A program made the position numbers and the translations under genes. DNA of 26,698 bases from Bacteroidota bacterium (lineage in GTDB: Bacteria > Bacteroidota > Bacteroidia > AKYH767-A > 2013-40CM-41-45): positions 1 through 26,698 of the forward strand of contig JADJSV010000005.1 in the NCBI GenBank assembly GCA_016711505.1, given 5' to 3'. This document shows, in pieces, positions 18,864 through 26,698 of this stretch. The notes under the pieces were generated by a model. That model was not told the origin of the DNA. It saw only the letters and a list, made by a program, of their open reading frames with translations, and searched no databases. The number at the start of each line of letters is the position of its first letter. The stretch's first letter is position 1.

Positions 18864-18930
18864 CATATTGCAATCATATATTTCTTTTTTTTAATTATAG
18901 AATATTATAATCAGATGAATTCATTTTCCG

Positions 18931-18938
18931 TATTTTTG
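18931..18938 (+). promoter_or_regulatory. Possible -7 box of the exonuclease gene
   Basis: TATTTTTG matches TAnnTTTG exactly, but lies only 4 bp before the GTG start, so it would give a leaderless transcript, and no TTG is seen at -33. It may be chance in AT-rich DNA. Confidence 0.25.
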
Positions 18939-18942
18939 AAAA

Positions 18943-20278
18943 GTGAATAATAAATACGCCATCGTCGATATTGAAACTACAGGGACCTATGCTGCTGCAC
19001 ACAGCATAACTGAAATTGCAATATTATTGCATGACGGTGAGAAGGTGATTGAGAGTTATTCAACCTTGATCAATCCGGGGACAACTCTTGCACCTTTTAT
19101 TACCAGGCTTACCGGAATCACCAATGACATGTTGAGATCTGCACCGCCATTTCATGAAGTGGCAAAGAAGATCTGGGAAATGACAGACGATGCAGTATTT
19201 GTTGCACATAATGTGAACTTCGATTATTCATTCATAAGAGAAGAGTTCAAGCAATTAGGTGCTGATTTCAAAAGAAAGAAGTTGTGTACCGTTCGTTTGA
19301 GTCGTGCAGCATTTCCGGGACAAGCTTCATATAGCCTGGGAACTATTTGCAACCAGCTCGGAATAAAGATAAATGACAGACATCGTGCATTGGGAGATGC
19401 AGAAGCGACAGTAAAACTTTTTGAAAAGTGTATTAAAGTTGACGATGAAAAACACTTGAATGCATTGCTGAAGAGAAATCCATTGCAAACAGTTTTACCG
19501 CAATCATTGCCGGCAGAGAAATATAATGACCTCCCGGAAAGTATCGGTGTTTATTATTTTCATGATACAAATGGAAAAATAGTTTACGTAGGAAAGCAAT
19601 TAATATAAAAAAAGAATTTATTCTCACTTCACAGGGAAAGGAAAAAACAGGTTGTCATTTATGGATGCCATTGCTGATATCACATATCAACTTTGCGGAA
19701 CTGAATTGATTGCCTTATTGCTTGAATCGGATGAGATCAAGAAACATTTTCCAATGTACAATAGAGTGCAGAAGTTTGATAAAACTTTTTTTGTATTGTC
19801 TGAATACATTAATCAGAAAGGAATTCGCCAACTTAATTTTTCAAAAGCGCATAAATCGATTCGCTCTATTAAAAATTTTAACACACACGATGAAGCTTGC
19901 GAAACATTGCGGGCGATCTCTGATGAGTTTGAATTGTGTACACGTTTCAGCGGATTGCAATCGACACAAGGAGCTTGCTACAACTACCACTTGAAAAAAT
20001 GCAGAGGAGTTTGTATTGGTGAAGAAGATGTAGATATTTATAATAAGAGAGTGGAAGATGCTTTAAAAAGTCTGACAGGTGTTGAATCAAAGATGATAAT
20101 TGATGAAGGCCGTTCCTATGGCGAGCGATCTGTTATTTTGATTGAAGAAGGATTTTATAAAGGCTTTGGATACTTTAAAACCGGAGAAGAGCCGCAAACT
20201 ATTGAGGGTGCTAAAGCAGTAATCACTCCTTTTAAACACTCCGGGGATGTGAACAGGATTTTAAGGAGTATCTGTTAA
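18943..20278 (+). CDS. DnaQ-type exonuclease fused to GIY-YIG/UvrC-like nuclease (frameshifted)
   Basis: The GTG start at 18943 gives MNNKYAIVDIETTG. The N-terminal 180 residues are a DEDDh 3'-5' exonuclease: Exo I D9/E11 (IVDIETTG), Exo II FVAHNVNFDYSF, Exo III DRHRALGDAEAT. From about residue 206 a GIY-YIG domain begins (SIGVYYFHD ... IVYVGK). One missing base at 19596/19597 breaks the frame; restoring it gives GKSINIKKRIYSHFTGKGKN and joins the second frame (to 20278). That part includes CYNYHLKKCRGVC, like the Cys-rich block of UvrC. The total is about 445 residues. Bacteroidota encode such PolC-epsilon/Cho-like fusions, likely for DNA repair: incision by GIY-YIG and trimming by DnaQ. The C-terminus may carry another lost base near 20270; with it the frame would extend to about 20301 (RSYLLNCSGNLI). 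Confidence 0.87.
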
Positions 20279-20301
20279 ATTGTTCAGGCAATTTAATTTA
20301 A

Positions 20302-20829
20302 TAATGGATTGTTGATCATGTCAAAAGTTTTAGGTTTCTGAGCTTATTTTTTCTTCAATTCGATGTTTTAAAAATCTAGTCCAAAATTTATTGGAATAAT
20401 GCAAAGTAAGTTCCCATCGAATATTTCATTATTTACGCATTAGCTTGGTCAGATAGTCTAAAAGCCTACCACCTTACAGTTTTATTAGAAGACAAATTTG
20501 ATTTTTAGTATTTTTTTAGAAGTTGCTGAAAGCCTTTATCGACGCGGCATTCGGACGTTTTTTTATCTGTTTTTTTCTTGTTTAACCTACTTTCAGTCTT
20601 CAGCAAAAAGGTGTGCTCAATTGGTTCATTTTCAAGATAAAATCCCTGTTTAAGCGGTAGTTTGTCCCTTTTTGTATCAGGAATCCAATCTTACACCTGT
20701 CATTTTCTCCCGATTGATGCGGAATACTTAGTCAAACATGCCCGTTAGACTACTTCGGAAAGCGACCTGTATCCAAAATTCCACACACACCACACACATC
20801 CCCGGGTCGTTCTTCCACACCACACTCCA
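20302..20829. other. Intergenic region before the giant adhesin gene
   Basis: No gene or RNA is evident. There are T runs near 20560-20580, a loose inverted pair CTGAAAG (20526-20532) and CTTTCAG (20593-20599) that could form a terminator-like fold, and a CA-rich stretch (CCACACACACCACACACA, about 20781-20798) just before the start codon. No good TTG/TAnnTTTG promoter pair was found. Confidence 0.4.
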
Positions 20830-23800
20830 ATGAATGCCACGCTTACCCACACAAAGCAAGGCAGACTAAGCAGTAGCAACACCACATTGCTACTGCTATT
20901 TTTCTGCTCATTATTTTTCGCCATCTCTGTTAGCGCGAATGTTACCATAACCAGAGCTACAGGAGGTTCGATTTCCGCCGACAAGGCCGCAAATGCTATC
21001 TCCCCAACCTATACTACCCTTGGTAATGTTCGCCTAACAGAGGGTGCGACTTCTGATTTTGCAGCAGGAACAAATCTCACTCTTACGCTCAATGCACCGA
21101 CCGGTTGGAATTTTAATCCCGCTGCTAACATCACTGTTACTGCAACCGCTTCACGGAATATTACAAGTCCGATAATACTTTCAAAGACTTCAACAATCAT
21201 CACAGTTCAGTTCAACGTCACAGGTACTACACTCGCTGACGTTTTAACTATTTCAGGTATTCAGGTATGGGCAACTGATGGTGCAAAACAATCGGTGAAT
21301 GGAAACATTACACGTGGCGGTACAGCAACAATTGCCGGTTGTGCAGCCGGAGCAAATTTGGGAACATTAAGGACTACAGTCGGTGCGACAAGGCTAGTTG
21401 TGACATTGCCTGGTCAGACATTGACGGATGCAACCACTTTTGCAGGAAGCGGATTTACAGGTACACCATCAACACGTACAGCAAATACTTCTTTTTCTCT
21501 GACACGAATCACAGCATGCGATCAGTTTTATAACAGAATCACAACATATACCGGTGCAAAAACGATCTCATATACTGGTCCCGGAACGGCATTGAGTGCG
21601 CCGACATTTACTACAGCAGTAAGTTTTACATCGGGGCAATCAACAACAACATTGACAACTAAACTGACAAAAGCAGAAGTAACAACATTAACCGTAACTG
21701 ATGGAACTTTCAGCGGAGTGACCAGTACGAATTTTACAGTTCAGCCCGGTGCTCATAATAATTTTATTGTTGAAGCTGATGGTGGAGGTATAATAGGAAC
21801 TCAAATTGCGGGAACGGCATTTAGTTTGCGGATCACTGCAAGAGATATTCAAAACAATACCTGCAGTAGTGGAACAAACAATTTTACAGGAACAGTCAAC
21901 CTTACTTCTACAGGAACACTTACAACAGGTGGTGGAACAAGTGCTGCATTTGTTGCCGGGGTATTATCCGGAAAAGTTGTAAATATCAGTAACACCGGAA
22001 ACCGGACCATTACAGTAACCAGAACATCTAGTACACAAACAGGAACAAGTAATGCATTTGATGTTGAGAATCCTGTTCCTACGATTGCAAGTATTTCTGC
22101 TCCGTGTAAAACTACAGGTTCGCCAAATTTTACTTTGACGGTGACCGGTACATTTTTTAATGCAACAACGATCATTAAAGTCGATGGTGTAAACCGGACG
22201 ACAACGTATATTTCTGCAACTTCTGTTCAGGCAACAATTCTTGCTGCTGATATGAGTGTTGCAGCAACGAAATCAATTACTGCCTTTAATCCAACGCTTG
22301 GTGGAGGAACATCATCACCGGCCATCATGACAGTGAGTACTATTCCTGTTATAGTTACACAACCCGTTTCACAAGAAGTTTGTTCGGGTAGCACAGCCAT
22401 TTTCACAGCATCTGCGACCGGATTCGGTATTTCTTATCAGTGGAAAAAGAATGGAATTGCTTTAGCAGATGGCGGGAATGTAAGTGGCGTGAATACACCA
22501 ACATTAACAATTTCAAATGCAGATGCAGGCGATGCTTCAACCAATTATACTGTTTCAATTTTAAGTGCGTGTTTTGCAGATGTAGTTTCTTCATCGGTTT
22601 CATTGGATGTAGATGCAACAACAGATGGCGGAGCGCTTCCATTGTTAACTGAACATTGTTCCGGAAATGCTTCCGGTACCTTGAATCTCACAGGAAATTT
22701 GGGTGAAGTTATACAATGGGAATGGTCGTTGGATAATTTTGCAACAGCCGGAAATGTTATTTCAAACACTACGATTACTTATAATTATACAAATTTATCT
22801 GCAACCACTTATTTCCGCGTCTTAGTAAAAAGCGGAGTTTGTCCGGAAGCATATTCTTCTGTAGCAACTGTAGTTGTGAATTCACTTCCCGCAGTGCCTG
22901 CAGATCCCAGCGCCAGTACACCACAATGTATTGATTCAACAATAACTTTAACGAGACTTACGCCACCATCAGGCGAAACCTGGTATTGGCAATCTGCAGC
23001 TACAGGCACATCCATTTCGGAATCAGGAATTAATAAATATGTAACCACAAGCGGTACATATTTTGTGCGTTCACAGAATGATCTTACCGGATGTTGGAGT
23101 AGTGGGGCAGGCAGTGTAACAGTGAATCTGAATGCAGCAACTACAGGAAGTCAGACACTTTCAGTATGCGACGGTACCAACGTAACATTGCCCGATGCAA
23201 GTGTTGTAACTACAACAGGTGTTTATTTTAGTCACTTAACGAATGCATCTGGATGTGATTCAACAATCACAACGAACTTAACGGTTATTCCGAATACAAC
23301 TTCAACTCAGACAGTTTCAATCTGTGATGGAGCAACTCATACTTTACCTGATGGAGCAACTGCTACTACAACAGGAACGTATGTTTCTCACATTTCAAAT
23401 GCAGCGGGATGTGATTCAACGATCACAACGAACTTAACAGTTATTCCAAATACAACTTCAACTCAGACTGTTTCGATTTGTGATGGTGCGACTCATACTT
23501 TGCCTGATGGCGCTACAGCGACTGTTTCCGGAACGTATGTTTCTCATATTTTAAATGCTGCGGGATGTGATTCAACGATCACGACGAATTTGACGGTCAT
23601 TCCAAATACAACATCGACTCAAGATGTTTCAATTTGTGATGGAGCGACTCATACTTTACCTGATGGAGCAATAGCAACTGTTACTGGAACTTATGTTTCA
23701 CATATTGCAAATGCAGCAGGATGTGATTCAACGATCACGACGAACTTGACGGTTATTCCAAATACAACTTCAACTCAAACTGTTTCGATCTGTGATGGTG

Positions 23801-26698
23801 CGACTCATACTTTACCCGACGGAGTCACTACAACTATTACTGGAACTTATGTTTCACATATTGCCAATGCAGCAGGATGTGATTCAACGATCACGACGAA
23901 CTTGACAGTTATTCCGAATACCACTTCGACACAAACACTTTCGATCTGTGATGGCGCAACTCATACATTACCTGATGGAGCGACAGCAACCGTGACCGGA
24001 GTTTATATTTGTCATATTGCAAATGCAGCGGGATGTGACTCAACTATCACAACGAATTTAACAGTTATTCCAAATACAACATCGACTCAAACTGTTTCGA
24101 TCTGTGATGGAGCGACGCATACTTTACCTGATGGAGCCTTTGCAACTGTGACTGGTGTTTATGTTTCTCATATTTCAAATGCAGCAGGATGTGATTCAAC
24201 GATCACAACGAATTTAACGGTTATTCCAAATACAACGTCGACTCAGACAGTTTCGATCTGTGATGGAGCGACTCATACTTTGCCTGATGGCGCTACAGCT
24301 ACAGTTACAGGAACTTATGTTTCACACATTGCAAATGCAGCAGGATGTGATTCAACGATCACGACTAACTTAACGGTCATTCCAAATACAACATCGACTC
24401 AAACTGTTTCGATCTGTGATGGAGCAACGCATACTTTACCTGATGGAGCTTCTGCAACTATCAGTGGTGTTTATGTTTCTCATGTTGCTAATGCTGCCGG
24501 ATGTGATTCAACGATCACGACTAACCTAACAGTTATTTCAAATACCACTTCAACTCAGACTGTTTCAATTTGTGATGGAGCAATGCATACATTGCCTGAT
24601 GGAGCTTCTGCAACCATTTCCGGAACGTATGTTTCTCACATTGCAAATGCTGCAGGATGTGATTCAACAATTACAACGAACCTGACTGTTATTCCAAATA
24701 CCACTTCTGCTCAAACTGTTTCGATTTGTGATGGAGCGACTCATACTTTGCCTGATGGAGCTTCTGCAACCATACTGGAATGTATGTTTCTCATATTGCA
24801 AATGCTGCGGGATGTGATTCAACGATCACAACGAACTTAACGGTTATTCCAAATACAACATCAACTCAAACTGTTTCGATCTGTGATGGTGCAACGCATA
24901 CTTTACCTGATGGAGCTACTGCAACAATCAGTGGAGTTTATGTTTCTCATATTTCAAATGCAGCGGGATGTGATTCAACGATCACAACGAACTTAACGGT
25001 TATTCCAAATACAACTTCGACTCAAACTGTTTCGATCTGTGATGGTGCTACTCATACTTTACCTGACGGAGCAACAGCAACCATTTCCGGAACTTATGTT
25101 TCTCACATTTCAAATGCTGCAGGATGTGATTCAATAATTACAACGAACCTAACGGTTATTCCGAATACAACATCAACTCAAACTGTTTCAATCTGTGATG
25201 GTGCTACGCATATTTTACCTGATGGATCTACAGCAACAACTTCGGGAACTTATGTTTCACATATTACAAATGCAGCAGGATGTGATTCAACGATCACAAC
25301 GAATTTGACGGTTATTCCAAATACAACTTCAACTCAGACTGTTTCGATCTGTGATGGAGCGACTCATACTTTACCTGATGGAGCTACAGCAACCGTGACA
25401 GGAACTTATGTTTCACATATTCCAAATGCAGCAGGATGTGATTCAACGATCACAACGAACTTAACAGTTATTCCAAATACGACTTCGACTCAAACTGTTT
25501 CGATCTGTGATGGAGCGACTCATACTTTACCTGATGGAGCTACAGCTACAACTTCGGGAACTTATGTTTCACATATTGCAAATGCTGCAGGATGTGATTC
25601 AACGATCACAACGAACCTAACGGTTATTCCAAATACAACATCGACTCAAACTGTTTCGATCTGTGATGGAGCGACGCATACTTTACCTGATGGAGCTACT
25701 GCAACTATCAGTGGAGTTTATGTTTCTCATATTTCAAATGCAGCGGGATGTGATTCAACGATCACGACGAACTTAACGGTTATTCCGAATACAACTTCGA
25801 CTCAAACTGTTTCAATTTGTGATGGTGCGACTCATACTTTACCTGACGGAGCAACAGCTACGACAACAGGAACGTATGTTTCTCATATTGCCAATGCAGC
25901 AGGATGTGATTCAACGATCACGACAAACTTAACTGTGATTCCAAATACAACATCGACGCAAACTGTTTCGATTTGTGATGGCGCTACTCATACTTTACCT
26001 GATGGAGCAACAGCAACGGTGACCGGTGTTTATGTTTCTCATATTGCAAATGCAGCAGGATGTGATTCAACGATCACAACGAACTTAACCGTTATTCCAA
26101 ATACAACTTCGACTCAAACGCTTTCGATCTGTGATGGCGCGACTCATACTTTACCTGATGGAGCAACAGCAACCGTGACGGGTGTTTACACAAGTCATAT
26201 TTCAAATGCAGCAGGATGTGATTCAACGATCACGACGAACTTGACGGTTATTCCAAATACAACATCGACTCAAACTGTTTCGATCTGTGATGGCGCGACA
26301 CATACTTTACCTGATGGAGCTACTGCAACTGTTACTGGAACTTATGTTTCTCATATTACAAATGCTGCGGGATGTGACTCAACGATCACAACGAACTTAA
26401 CAGTTATTCCAAATACAACATCGACACAAACTGTTTCGATCTGTGATGGCGCGACTCATACTTTACCTGATGGAGCTACTGCTACAGTGACCGGAACTTA
26501 TGTTTCACATATTGCAAATGCAGCGGGATGTGATTCAACGATCACAACGAATTTAACGGTTATTCCAAATACAACATCAACTCAAACTGTTTCGATCTGT
26601 GATGGAGCGACTCATACTTTACCTGATGGAGCTACAGCAACTGTTTCCGGAACGTATGTTTCTCATATTGCAAATGCTGCAGGATGTGATTCAACGAT
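20830..26698 (+). CDS. Giant secreted repeat protein, adhesin-like; 3' end beyond window, one frameshift
   Basis: The ATG at 20830 gives a signal peptide (core LLLLFFCSLFFAISVSA, cleavage near residue 36). Thr/Ser-rich beta domains occupy about residues 37-410. An IPT/TIG-like domain follows (about 414-503; PTIASISAPC, TGTFFNATTIIKVDG), then an Ig-like domain (about 505-600; FGISYQWKKNGIALADGG) and two further Ig-like/PKD-like segments to residue 770 (ETWYWQSAATGTSISESG). From residue 780 there are tandem 52-residue units (ICDGATHTLPDG ... GTYVSH ... NAAGCDSTITTNLTVIPN). The frame stops at 24840 only because one base is missing at about 24773; that unit is 155 bp instead of 156, and the repeats go on in the shifted frame to the window end. 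Similar repeats occur in Bacteroidota gliding-motility and adhesin proteins exported by T9SS; the C-terminal signal should lie beyond 26698. Confidence 0.88.
23167..26698 (+). repeat. 156-bp (52-residue) tandem repeat array, 23 units visible
   Basis: Counting from the CDG cysteine codon, units begin at 23167 (divergent), 23323, 23479 and so on every 156 bp to 24727, then from 24882 every 156 bp to 26598, with the last cut by the window end. Each unit has two cysteines (CDG and GCDS) about 28 residues apart, which could form one disulfide per unit. Differences between units are mostly synonymous; residue changes cluster at GATATVTG and at the residue before NAAG. Confidence 0.95.

Noticed and set aside
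23167..26698. Possible CRISPR array because of regular repeats
   Set aside because: The units are contiguous 156-bp coding repeats with no unique spacers and one continuous frame.

Overview
The window looks like a chromosomal segment of an uncultured Bacteroidota member. The evidence is AT-rich DNA, Bacteroidota-type promoter boxes (TAnnTTTG), a TPR/LytS-type sensor kinase with a LytTR regulator, and several long secreted proteins with type IX secretion (T9SS) C-terminal signals or gliding-adhesin-type repeats.

Region 1-7.9 kb is heavily damaged by single-base insertions and deletions. Almost no frame stays open, yet several genes can be rebuilt by eye at full length: a DedA-family membrane protein (minus strand), a divergent TetR regulator with a palindromic operator in front of it, tRNA-Asn and tRNA-Leu, and an apparent integrative element beside the tRNAs. 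The element holds a minus-strand tyrosine integrase (about 409 codons), an excisionase-like HTH protein, a possible nuclease fragment and several unrecognised small genes. The 12-mer TACTTAAACATT occurs once at the tRNA end and twice in tandem just upstream of the integrase. Because ordinary genes, tRNAs and element genes are all hit in the same way, I favour poor consensus quality over real gene decay.

Region 7.8-15.4 kb is much cleaner. It holds a DUF2254 membrane protein (one homopolymer frameshift), an MscS-family mechanosensitive channel, a secreted beta-propeller-like T9SS protein, a 10-bp tandem repeat array, and a two-component pair (TPR-LytS kinase, LytTR response regulator). Each of the two signalling genes is interrupted by one extra base.

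Region 15.5-16.7 kb is dominated by long G, C and T homopolymers and purine-only stretches. It is almost certainly a sequence artefact, and the long Gly/Pro-rich reading frames in it are not genes.

Region 16.8-26.7 kb holds a T9SS protein with seven repeats of about 60 residues, a strong terminator, an unusual interlocked pair of inverted repeats, a DnaQ-type exonuclease fused to a GIY-YIG/UvrC-like nuclease (one frameshift), and a giant secreted adhesin-like protein. The adhesin runs off the right edge after 23 visible tandem units of 52 residues (156 bp) and also carries one single-base deletion.

Functionally this reads as envelope and surface biology (osmotic channel, membrane proteins, secreted adhesins, cell-surface signalling) next to a tRNA-associated mobile element. 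I see no clear defence system or obviously new multi-gene machine. The items most worth checking are the repeats at the ends of the mobile element, the DUF2254-MscS pair, the interlocked inverted repeats and the giant repeat protein.
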